64,000 nucleotides of DNA, taken from assembly GCA_964617955.1 (NCBI GenBank), contig CAZTXB010000003.1, forward strand, positions 124,001 to 188,000, in the 5' to 3' direction. Position 1 is the first letter of the stretch; each line of letters opens with the position of its first letter. Shown here piece after piece: positions 18,819 to 26,538 of the stretch. The stretch comes from JABWCE01 sp964617955. GTDB taxonomy: Bacteria > Bacteroidota > Bacteroidia > NS11-12g > UBA9320. The notes under the pieces are model-generated. The model did not search any database, was not told the origin of the DNA, and saw only the letters and a program-made list of their open reading frames with translations. Position numbers and translations under genes: made by a program.

Positions 18819-19124
18819 TTAGATGATGATATCTGGCATATCCATAGAAGCTGGTCCGTGGCCAGGCATTCCACTTGGACCTCCTGGAGCTCCTGGAGGT
18901 AATACGTTTCCTGAAGGATCGTATGGATTGTCAGCTACAATAACTGGGCCACCTGGAAGCACAACGCCATCCTGAAGTGGGTCACCTGGTAAAATAACAT
19001 CTCCTGGATTCATAGGACCACCACCTGGAGGGCCTGACAATACAGGACCGTTACCACCTTTAATGTTTTGACCGCTAACGGCTTCATCTTTTAAATTGTC
19101 GATTGATTTGTTTGGATTTTCCAT
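18819..19124 (-). CDS. Gly/Pro-rich peptide with double-glycine leader, candidate substrate of the PCAT
   Basis: I do not recognise this 101-aa protein. Residues 1-24 look like a C39 leader: acidic/polar, with Ile at -4 and ending IKGG. Cleavage after G24 would release 77 residues with 17 Gly and 18 Pro, seven Asp, and no Lys, Arg, Cys, Phe or Trp. Imperfect repeats read VLSGPP, VILPGDP, VVLPGGP and VLPPGAP, and the end is SMDMPDIII. The canonical hydrophobic residues at -7 and -12 are not in register (Val is at -9, Leu at -14), so the leader is atypical. The ATG at 19122-19124 has a good upstream -7 box. The gene is followed by a terminator and then by the C39 transporter. A secreted structural, adhesive or signalling peptide fits better than a cationic bacteriocin; the function is unknown. 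Confidence 0.8.
   Translation of the reverse strand: MENPNKSIDNLKDEAVSGQNIKGGNGPVLSGPPGGGPMNPGDVILPGDPLQDGVVLPGGPVIVADNPYDPSGNVLPPGAPGGPSGMPGHGPASMDMPDIII
18885..19043 (-). repeat. Imperfect VLPG-type repeats in the peptide core
   Basis: Protein residues 28-80 contain four related units, VLSGPP, VILPGDP, VVLPGGP and VLPPGAP, each followed by a Gly/Pro/Asp-rich spacer. At DNA level CCTGGAG and related strings recur. The spacing is irregular, so this is decayed or loosely constrained repetition rather than exact tandem copies. Confidence 0.5.
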
Positions 19125-19145
19125 ATTTTGTTTGTTAGATCAATT

Positions 19146-19153
19146 CAAAGTTA
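19146..19153 (-). promoter_or_regulatory. -7 box for the peptide gene (TAACTTTG)
   Basis: An exact TAnnTTTG match on the minus strand ends 21 bases before the peptide ATG. A TTG lies upstream but only 11 bases away, closer than usual. The rest of the 278-base gap up to tyrS is AT-rich with no other gene I can support. Confidence 0.45.
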
Positions 19154-19402
19154 AGTAAAACTTTCAAATAAAAAAAACATTTTCTGAAATAATTGAATAA
19201 ATAATATTAATATCCGCGCCCATATTTTAGAACCCATTGAATGAATGAAAGTTAGTGTTTTAATTGCACCATGCGTCTGGCTATAAAAAAATTTCAACCT
19301 GTCATAGCGCGCATTTTAAGATGTTTCTACACCTATATATATGTGGCAATAAATCTCCCTGTTAAAAACGACTTAAAAAGTGATGCCGGGCATTACCCAA
19401 AC

Positions 19403-20686
19403 TTAATGTGCGATGAGCATCCAGTAGTTCTTTTTGCCTTTTTGAATGAGTAGGTATCTATGGTTTAGCAGGTAAGATTCTGTGATCAACATTTCAGTGT
19501 CTTCGGTTTTTTTGCGGTTAATGCTAATTCCTCCTGCAACTATCAGTTCCCTTGCGCTACCTCTGGAGGCTATGATTGAAGTTTTCTCGGTAAGCAAGTC
19601 AATCAGCTTAACACCTTCCGTCAATTCACTTCGTTGTATTTTAACCTGTGGAACCCCATCAAAAATTTCCAAAAACAAATGCTCATCCAGTGTCTTAAAA
19701 TCCTCTTCGGTTGATTTACCGAACAAAATATTGGAAGCCTTTAGGGCATTGAGGTAATCTGATTCGGAGTGGACCCGAATGGTAATATCTTTTGCCAGGG
19801 CCTTTTGTAAAATTCTAAGGTGCGGTTCAGGTTCGTGTTCCTTCTCAAGTTTTTCGATTTCTTGTCGGTCGAAAAGGGTGAATATTTTGATGTAATTTCT
19901 CGCATCTTCATCTGATGAATTAAGCCAAAATTGGTAAAATTTATACGGGGAAGTTTTCTTCGCGTCTAGCCAGATATTGCCAGCTTCCGTTTTGCCAAAC
20001 TTGGTTCCATCCGACTTTTTTATCAAAGGGGAGGTGATGGCAAATGCTTCGCCCTGGGCTTTTCTTCGGATGAGTTCAGTTCCCGTAACAATATTCCCCC
20101 ATTGGTCGCTTCCCCCCATTTGAAGGAGAACATTTTTATTTTTATAAAGCCAGTAAAAATCATAGCCTTGCACCAACTGGTAACTGAATTCCGTGAAGGA
20201 CATTCCACTTTCAAGCCTTGACTTTACCGAATCTTTGGCCATCATGTAATTAACCGAAATATGCTTTCCTACATCTCGGATAAATTCAAGAAAACCCATT
20301 TCCTTAAACCAGTCATAATTATTCACAATTTCGGCTGAATTTGGTCCGCAGTCAAAGTCCAGAAACTTTTCGAGTTGAGCCTTTTGACAAGCCAAATTGT
20401 AATTGAGGGTATCCTCGTCCAACAAGTTGCGCTCTGCGCTTTTACCACTTGGATCTCCAACCATTCCGGTAGCTCCGCCAATTAAGGCCATTGGCTTGTG
20501 CCCTGCTCTTTGAAAATGGAGCAATAGCATGACCTGTACAAGATTTCCAACCCCAAGTGAGTCGGCTGTTGGATCAAAACCAATATAGCCTGTCACCGAG
20601 CCCTCCGTTAATTTTTCTTCAGTGCCGGGCATTAAGTCATGGAGCATATTTCTCCAGCGCAATTCCTCTATAAAATTTTTTATCAT
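19403..20686 (-). CDS. tyrS: Tyrosyl-tRNA synthetase with altered HIGH motif
   Basis: A class I synthetase that charges tRNA-Tyr. The N-terminal catalytic domain has GFDPTADSL, then GVGN where HIGH is expected, GGATGMVGDPSGKSAER, the tyrosine pocket FSYQLVQGYDF, MGGSDQWGN and the KMSKS-equivalent KFGKT. A C-terminal S4 RNA-binding domain follows (ASRGSARELIVAGGISINRKK region). Its numbering coincides with Geobacillus TyrRS: Thr40 is kept, but His45 is Gly and His48 is Asn. It has 427 aa with an ATG start at 20684-20686. Everything else indicates a functional enzyme. Confidence 0.95.
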   Translation of the reverse strand: MIKNFIEELRWRNMLHDLMPGTEEKLTEGSVTGYIGFDPTADSLGVGNLVQVMLLLHFQRAGHKPMALIGGATGMVGDPSGKSAERNLLDEDTLNYNLACQKAQLEKFLDFDCGPNSAEIVNNYDWFKEMGFLEFIRDVGKHISVNYMMAKDSVKSRLESGMSFTEFSYQLVQGYDFYWLYKNKNVLLQMGGSDQWGNIVTGTELIRRKAQGEAFAITSPLIKKSDGTKFGKTEAGNIWLDAKKTSPYKFYQFWLNSSDEDARNYIKIFTLFDRQEIEKLEKEHEPEPHLRILQKALAKDITIRVHSESDYLNALKASNILFGKSTEEDFKTLDEHLFLEIFDGVPQVKIQRSELTEGVKLIDLLTEKTSIIASRGSARELIVAGGISINRKKTEDTEMLITESYLLNHRYLLIQKGKKNYWMLIAH

Positions 20687-20792
20687 TCGCTTGCTTGTTC
20701 AATAAAAGGGCTTCCCTTCTTCAGAGTCCCTTTCCATATATTATTAACCTGGTGCTTTGAGGCAATAAACTTTGGGCAAACAAGAGCATGCT

Positions 20793-22985
20793 CTAGTTTG
20801 CTACATCAGAAATAAATTGTATTCGCATTAAACCGAGTTCCTCGTGGGTAAAATCGCCTCCAAATGTGGTAACGGCTGCATCCACATCGTCGACTTGCGA
20901 CTTTCTGAAATGCTCGTAAATTTCTTTTTGAGTCGCCTCGTCCATTAGCTCATCAATAAAATACTTGATGTTTATTTTTGTCCCGGAGTATACAATATTT
21001 TCCAGTTCAGCCAATAAATCGTCAAAGCCCATTCCCAATGAGATGCAGAGGTCTTCAAGATCGGCTTTCTTATCAATATTCTGAATGATTTGGATTTTCT
21101 TGCCCGACTTATTGGCAACCGTTTTCAGCACCATGTCCTGAGGTCGCTCGATCTCATTTTCTTCTACATAGCCGGCAATGAGTTTTACAAAAGGTTCGCC
21201 GAATTTTTTGGCTTTATTCTTACCTACCCCCTGAATATTTTCAAATTCCTCGATGGTAATGGGATACTTGGTTGCCATTTCTTCGAGGGCTGTTTCCTGA
21301 AAAATAACATAAGGAGGAAGGTTCTCAGCCTTGGCAACCAGTTTTTGCAATTCTTTGAGTTTAACAAAAAGTTCTTCGTCGTAAACATTTTCAATTTGAA
21401 ATTGCTCATAATCTTCGTCCGAAACTTTTTCAAATTCCTGATCTACTGCCAGTTTATGAGGCTTTGGGTTTTTAAGAAATTTCTCTCCTTCAAGTGATAG
21501 GCTTAGGAGGCCGTAGTTTTCAATGTTTTTGGAAATGTAATTTTCCAATAAAGCCAGTCTAATCACACTTTTCCAAAAATTGGCGTCTTTTTCGCTCCCA
21601 ACGCCAAAAGATTCCAATTGGTCGTGGCGATAAGCCTTGATTTCATCAGACAATTCACCTCTGATTAAATCGATAATGTGTTCCTGGTTAACTTTTCCGG
21701 CGGTTTCCTTTACAGCTTCCAGAACATCACTGAGTTCTTGTGTAACGTCGTTCATAGTTTTTGGGTGTCTGCAATTATCACACATTTTGTTGCAATTTTC
21801 CTCATCAAAATCTTCACCAAAATAATGCAGTAATATTTTTCGTCGGCATTGCGAGGATTCTGCAAAGCTTGACATTTCAAAAATGAGTTGAGAGCCTATT
21901 TCTCGTTCAGCGACCGGCTTATCTTTCATGAATTTTTCCAGCTTTTCGGTATCGGCGGGATTGTAAAATAAAATGCAATCGCCATCCATCCCGTCTCTGC
22001 CGGAGCGTCCGGTTTCCTGATAATAGCCTTCCAGAGATTTAGGCACGTCGTAATGAATCACACAACGCACATCCGGCTTGTCTATACCCATACCAAAAGC
22101 TATGGTGGCTACGATAACGTCGACGTCTTCCATCAGAAACGCATCCTGGTTGTGGACCCGTGTTTTAGCATCCAGACCAGCATGATATGGCAATGCCTTG
22201 ATGCCGTTCACCACCAGGATCGATGCAATTTCTTCGACTTTTTTTCTGCTGAGACAGTAGATAATAATCGATTTTCCCCTTCGGGCATTGATTAAACCCA
22301 GCATATCTTTGAGGGTTTTATCCTTTTTGCCTTTTTCTTTTACCTCATAATATAAATTGCCTCTGTTGAACGATGATTTATAAACAACGGCATCGTTCAT
22401 GCCCAGATTTTTTTGTATATCAGATTGCACCTTGGGAGTTGCGGTAGCGGTGAGGGCAACTATTGGAACATCGTCAATCGACTTGATAATTTGTTTAATG
22501 CGTCGGTATTCAGGTCTGAAATCATGACCCCATTCCGAAATGCAATGCGCTTCGTCGACCGCTACAAAGGAAACTTTGATGGAACGCAAAAATTCAACGG
22601 TTTCATCCTTTTTTAGGGTTTCAGGAGCAACATATAACAATTTGGTTCTACCGGAAGTTACATCGCTTTTTACTTTCAGGCTATCCGTTTTGGTAAGAGA
22701 AGAGTTCAAAAAATGTGCTATGGCATTGTTGTCGCCAAATCCTCTTATCAAATCAACTTGATTTTTCATGAGGGCTATAAGAGGAGAAATAATAATAGCT
22801 GTTCCGCCTTTTATAAGGGCTGGCAACTGATAGCATAAAGATTTGCCTGCACCAGTAGGCATGATTACAAAGCAATCCTCTCCTTTCATGATAGATTCTA
22901 TCACTTTTTCCTGATTGCCTTTAAAACTATCAAATCCGAAAAACTCTTTTAATTTTTCTTTTAAATCCAACACTTCAACATTCAT
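20793..22985 (-). CDS. recQ: ATP-dependent DNA helicase RecQ
   Basis: A superfamily 2 3'-5' helicase for recombination repair and restart of stalled forks. Walker A is MPTGAGKSLCYQLPA and the DExH box is VDEAHCISEWGHDFR. TATATPKVQ and GRSGRDGMDG are also present. The RecQ zinc site follows (CRRKILLHYFGE, then CNKMCDNC), then a winged-helix domain, an HRDC domain (about 530-610) and a further C-terminal winged-helix-like extension, giving 730 aa, common in Bacteroidota. The ATG at 22983-22985 is preceded by an unusually clear Shine-Dalgarno-like AAGGAGAAGG. It diverges from kdsD. Confidence 0.96.
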   Translation of the reverse strand: MNVEVLDLKEKLKEFFGFDSFKGNQEKVIESIMKGEDCFVIMPTGAGKSLCYQLPALIKGGTAIIISPLIALMKNQVDLIRGFGDNNAIAHFLNSSLTKTDSLKVKSDVTSGRTKLLYVAPETLKKDETVEFLRSIKVSFVAVDEAHCISEWGHDFRPEYRRIKQIIKSIDDVPIVALTATATPKVQSDIQKNLGMNDAVVYKSSFNRGNLYYEVKEKGKKDKTLKDMLGLINARRGKSIIIYCLSRKKVEEIASILVVNGIKALPYHAGLDAKTRVHNQDAFLMEDVDVIVATIAFGMGIDKPDVRCVIHYDVPKSLEGYYQETGRSGRDGMDGDCILFYNPADTEKLEKFMKDKPVAEREIGSQLIFEMSSFAESSQCRRKILLHYFGEDFDEENCNKMCDNCRHPKTMNDVTQELSDVLEAVKETAGKVNQEHIIDLIRGELSDEIKAYRHDQLESFGVGSEKDANFWKSVIRLALLENYISKNIENYGLLSLSLEGEKFLKNPKPHKLAVDQEFEKVSDEDYEQFQIENVYDEELFVKLKELQKLVAKAENLPPYVIFQETALEEMATKYPITIEEFENIQGVGKNKAKKFGEPFVKLIAGYVEENEIERPQDMVLKTVANKSGKKIQIIQNIDKKADLEDLCISLGMGFDDLLAELENIVYSGTKINIKYFIDELMDEATQKEIYEHFRKSQVDDVDAAVTTFGGDFTHEELGLMRIQFISDVAN

Positions 22986-23063
22986 AATTTCCTTCTCCTT
23001 TTTAAATTCTGATTTATGCCACTAAATTAATATATACGTTACGAAAGTTGCAAGCATTATATT

Positions 23064-23071
23064 TATTTTTG
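23064..23071 (+). promoter_or_regulatory. Putative -7 box for kdsD operon (TATTTTTG)
   Basis: An exact TAnnTTTG match ends 22 bases before the kdsD TTG start, in the divergent gap with recQ. No TTG stands at the -33 distance. Confidence 0.4.
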
Positions 23072-23093
23072 CAGCCCATATAAAATTGTCTTT

Positions 23094-24062
23094 TTGGAAA
23101 TTTTCCGCGAAATAAAACAAAATGGAATAAAAACCTTACTCACTGAGTCAGAATCTGTAAAAAATCTAATTAATTTCATAAATGATGATTTTGCTGAGAT
23201 TGTTCACACCATTCTAAACTCGTCGGGTAGGTTGGTAATTACCGGTATAGGTAAAAGCGCCATCATTGCAAATAAAATTGTAGCCACCCTTAACAGCACC
23301 GGAACGCCATCACTGTTTATGCACGCAGCCGATGCCATACACGGTGATTTGGGTATGATTCAACGAAGCGATATCGTTCTCTGCATTTCGAAAAGCGGAG
23401 AAACTCCTGAGATCAAAAACTTGGTGCCGATTTTAAAAAAAGGGGGCAATATTTTGGTTGGCATGGTTGGCAATATGAACTCCTATCTCGCCGGGATGAG
23501 CGATTTTGTAATCAATACCACCGTTGCCGAGGAAGCCTGCCCAAACAATCTGGCCCCAACCTCAAGCACTACAGCTCAACTAGCCATGGGAGATGCCCTG
23601 GCCGTATGTTTGCTTAAAGCCAGAAATTTCACTTCCGATGATTTTGCACGTTACCATCCGGGAGGAAGCTTGGGCAAGCAATTGTATCTTACCTTGAAAG
23701 ACTTTATTTTTACAAATCCAAAGCCTAAGGTTTTTAGACATGACAACATAAAAACGGCCATCATGGAAATTACCAAGGGCAGAATGGGTGCTACTGCGGT
23801 GGTGGAAGAGAATGGAATGGTTTGTGGAATTATTACCGATGGAGATATAAGAAGAATGCTCGAGAAATACGATTCAATTAAGGGAATTGAGGCTGAAAGT
23901 ATTATGTCGCATAACCCTTTAACCTTAGACTGCACTTGCATGGCTTTTGAGGCAGCAACCCTGATGGCCGATAAAAAAATCACCCAAATTTTGGTAACCG
24001 AAAACGGACTTTACGCCGGTATTGTTCATTTTCATGATTTAAACAAAGAAGGAATTAGTTAG
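23094..24062 (+). CDS. kdsD: Arabinose-5-phosphate isomerase (KpsF/GutQ/KdsD family)
   Basis: Interconverts ribulose 5-phosphate and arabinose 5-phosphate, the first committed step to Kdo of LPS. The N-terminal SIS domain shows ITGIGKSAIIANKIVATLNSTG, HAADAIHGDLGMI, CISKSGETPEI and the family-specific ARYHPGGSLGK. Two CBS domains follow (about 200-322), with IITDGDIRRMLEK and KKITQILVTENG. The start is TTG 23094, giving 322 aa. manC follows after 9 bases and the run continues to the SGNH gene, suggesting one envelope-sugar transcript. Confidence 0.93.
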   Translation: MEIFREIKQNGIKTLLTESESVKNLINFINDDFAEIVHTILNSSGRLVITGIGKSAIIANKIVATLNSTGTPSLFMHAADAIHGDLGMIQRSDIVLCISKSGETPEIKNLVPILKKGGNILVGMVGNMNSYLAGMSDFVINTTVAEEACPNNLAPTSSTTAQLAMGDALAVCLLKARNFTSDDFARYHPGGSLGKQLYLTLKDFIFTNPKPKVFRHDNIKTAIMEITKGRMGATAVVEENGMVCGIITDGDIRRMLEKYDSIKGIEAESIMSHNPLTLDCTCMAFEAATLMADKKITQILVTENGLYAGIVHFHDLNKEGIS

Positions 24063-24071
24063 AATTATACG

Positions 24072-25151
24072 ATGAGTGAGAATTTTGCAGTAATAATGGC
24101 CGGTGGCATTGGTAGCCGTTTTTGGCCAATTAGTCGCTCCAACAATCCCAAACAGTTTTTAGATATTCTGGGCACAGGTAAAACATTGATTCAAATGACT
24201 TACGAGCGATTGGCGCACTCATTTGAAAACGATAAAATATTTGTAGTAACCAATGAAGATTATCTCGATTTGGTGAAGGCACAATTGCCGGCGATACTTG
24301 AGCAGAACATACTGCCCGAGCCCGCGCTAAAAAACACCGCTCCATGCATTGCTTACTCAGTCTACAAAATTTATGCTAAATATCCGAATGCCAATATTGC
24401 CATTTTGCCTTCCGATCACTTGATTTCCGATGAACAGAGCTTTAATCAGCGCATTTCCGATGGACTTGAATTTGTAAGTAAAAATCAGGCTATTCTTACG
24501 TTGGGCATTAAGCCAAGCCGACCTGATACAGGCTACGGGTATATTCAATACCTTACCCAACCTGTTGAAGAAAATATTTATAAGGTAAAAACATTCACTG
24601 AAAAGCCAACCCTTGAAATTGCAGAAACTTTTATAAACAGTGGTGATTTTTTGTGGAATGCAGGTATATTTTTAAGCAGCGCTAAAACCTGGATTGATGC
24701 TTTCGAAACCCACCTGCCAGAACTTGCAGAATTATTTATGGCAGGTAAAAAGTTTTACCACACACCAAATGAAAATGATTACATCGCAAGGAGTTACCCT
24801 CTATGTTCAGCCATATCTATCGATTATGGGATTATTGAGAAAGCAGCGAATGTATTTGTAATACCATCCTCCTTCGGATGGAGCGATTTGGGTACCTGGC
24901 GCTCAGTAAAAGAAATAGCACCGAAGAGCGATGACGGAAATGTCATCATAGGTGAAAATATTATTAACAGAGACACCAAAAACTGTTTTGTATACAATTC
25001 TGCTAGAGGATTAATAATTTTACAAGGTGTAAACGATTTAATGGTGGTGGAAAGCGACGACGCCATCCTTATTTGCAACATGGATCAGGAACAGGAAGTA
25101 AGGCTTATAGTTTCTGATATCAAAGATAAATACAACGGAAAGTACAATTAA
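24072..25151 (+). CDS. manC: Mannose-1-phosphate guanylyltransferase
   Basis: Makes GDP-mannose from mannose 1-phosphate and GTP for O-antigen, exopolysaccharide or glycoprotein glycans. It shows the nucleotidyltransferase signature VIMAGGIGSRFWPISR with NPKQFLDI, then ILPSDHLI, TGYGYIQY, VKTFTEKP, FLWNAGIFL and the conserved FGWSDLGTW. At 359 aa it is the short form without a phosphomannose-isomerase domain. The stop at 25149-25151 directly touches the next gene's TTG start, so the two are probably translationally coupled. Confidence 0.94.
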   Translation: MSENFAVIMAGGIGSRFWPISRSNNPKQFLDILGTGKTLIQMTYERLAHSFENDKIFVVTNEDYLDLVKAQLPAILEQNILPEPALKNTAPCIAYSVYKIYAKYPNANIAILPSDHLISDEQSFNQRISDGLEFVSKNQAILTLGIKPSRPDTGYGYIQYLTQPVEENIYKVKTFTEKPTLEIAETFINSGDFLWNAGIFLSSAKTWIDAFETHLPELAELFMAGKKFYHTPNENDYIARSYPLCSAISIDYGIIEKAANVFVIPSSFGWSDLGTWRSVKEIAPKSDDGNVIIGENIINRDTKNCFVYNSARGLIILQGVNDLMVVESDDAILICNMDQEQEVRLIVSDIKDKYNGKYN

Positions 25152-26414
25152 TTGGGGACGCGGTTGATTTTTAGTAAGCGTGCAATCACTACACTTTGTG
25201 GTGTATGTGTTCTGTTGCTTTTTACCTCCTTTGCACCCAGGCGAAGTTATTTAGCCACTTATAAAGAAGTATACTCGTGCATACACTACGAGAAAAATTC
25301 GATTTCAAGGGGTACCGACAAATTTCTGTTTTCATTTTTTAACCATCTCGACCACTATATCAAGAGTCGGATGGGCAAAATAAATATCGTCCACATAGGA
25401 GATTCTCACGTTCAGGCCGATTATCTCACCTCTGAAGCAAGGCGTTTGTTTCAACAGAGTTTCGGAAACGGTGGTAGAGGTTTTTTGTTTCCATTTAGAA
25501 TTGCCAATACCAACAATCCCATCAACTACAGTGTAACTTATGGAGGAAGATGGAGCAATTGCAAAGCCATACAGGCAGGCGACGAATGCGTGTTGGGAAT
25601 AAACGGACTGGTGATCAATACCCGCGACAGTAACGCCTTCATCTTTTTCGATCCCAATCGAAACAGAAACAGCAATTTCAGTTTTAACAGTTTGAAGCTA
25701 TTTTATCAAAGTGATGCCAAGAGTTTTAGTCCGGCCTTTTTCAACAACAGCGACAAGCATTTTTTCTTCGACGAACAACCTGTGGAAGAGGGCTACTCCC
25801 AATTTTATTTTAACAAACCTCAAGATACCGTAAACCTGAAACTGATCAAATCGTTTCCCGCCCAAAATCATTTTCAGTTTTACGGTTTGAGTTTAGAAAA
25901 CAATAATCCGGGGCTCATTTACCACGCCATTGGCTTGAATGGAGCCTTTACCAAATCGTTCAATAAAAGCGTTCTGTTCACTCAACAATTGAGAGCCCTG
26001 GAACCAGATCTGGTTATTGTTTCCCTTGGGACCAATGATAATTTTTTGCCGGAAAATCGCTATTGCATTTATTGCATAAAAGACAATCTGAGAACCCTTT
26101 TGGATAATATCAGGGCTTCAAAACCAGGGGTATCCATTTTGCTGGTGACTCCGGGAGATTTTTATTTAAAAAATGGCAGCCACAATTCAAACAACAACAC
26201 ATACAGAAATGCCATTTTTGAGCTCGCCGACGAATACAGCTGCGGGGTATGGGATTTTAATGAAGTAATGGGGGGCAATTATTCCATTAAATGCTGGGCC
26301 GAACAGGGGCTTGCCAGAACCGATTACATACATTATTCAAAAAAAGGATATGAAGTTCAGGGACAGTTGCTTTACAGAGCCATCATGGATGCTTATGAAA
26401 AGAGGTTTAATTAG
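25152..26414 (+). CDS. Secreted SGNH/GDSL-type hydrolase or O-acyl transferase partner
   Basis: An N-terminal hydrophobic segment (ITTLCGVCVLLLFTSFAP) targets it to the periplasm. The SGNH blocks are present: block I VHIGDSHVQAD with the nucleophile Ser, block III VSLGTNDNF, and block V DYIHYSKKGY with the catalytic Asp/His pair. At 420 aa, next to an MBOAT gene, it resembles the periplasmic half of MBOAT/SGNH O-acetylation systems such as AlgI with AlgJ/AlgX or PatA/PatB. The likely role is adding or removing acyl groups on a cell-surface glycan; the substrate is unknown. The start is TTG 25152, immediately after the manC stop. Confidence 0.82.
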   Translation: MGTRLIFSKRAITTLCGVCVLLLFTSFAPRRSYLATYKEVYSCIHYEKNSISRGTDKFLFSFFNHLDHYIKSRMGKINIVHIGDSHVQADYLTSEARRLFQQSFGNGGRGFLFPFRIANTNNPINYSVTYGGRWSNCKAIQAGDECVLGINGLVINTRDSNAFIFFDPNRNRNSNFSFNSLKLFYQSDAKSFSPAFFNNSDKHFFFDEQPVEEGYSQFYFNKPQDTVNLKLIKSFPAQNHFQFYGLSLENNNPGLIYHAIGLNGAFTKSFNKSVLFTQQLRALEPDLVIVSLGTNDNFLPENRYCIYCIKDNLRTLLDNIRASKPGVSILLVTPGDFYLKNGSHNSNNNTYRNAIFELADEYSCGVWDFNEVMGGNYSIKCWAEQGLARTDYIHYSKKGYEVQGQLLYRAIMDAYEKRFN

Positions 26415-26424
26415 TAAAGTACCC

Positions 26425-26492
26425 AGAGATATGAATACAGAGATATTAAGTACAGAGATATTGCCATGGGAGATTTCTCACCACTCTGTACT
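26425..26492 (+). repeat. Short direct repeats and hairpin between SGNH and MBOAT genes
   Basis: AGAGATAT occurs three times, starting at 26425, 26439 and 26454 (spacing 14 and 15 bases). AGTACAGAG (26449-26457) pairs perfectly with CTCTGTACT (26484-26492) around a 26-base loop. No T-run follows, so it is not an obvious terminator. It may stabilise or process the mRNA between the two cistrons. Confidence 0.45.
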
Positions 26493-26538
26493 AAAACTCT
26501 CTTTATTAAATAATGATTTTAAAAAGTTTATATAACCA

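Noticed and set aside
18819..19124. Class II or lanthipeptide bacteriocin precursor
   Set aside because: The core has no Cys, Lys or Arg and no aromatic residues except one Tyr, and no modification-enzyme gene is nearby.
19329..19345. AT-rich inverted repeat downstream of tyrS
   Set aside because: It is a short alternating TA stem without a following T-run; not a convincing terminator.
19271..19453. 60-codon plus-strand frame in the gap between the peptide gene and tyrS
   Set aside because: It overlaps the tyrS 3' end antisense and has no recognisable domain or leader.
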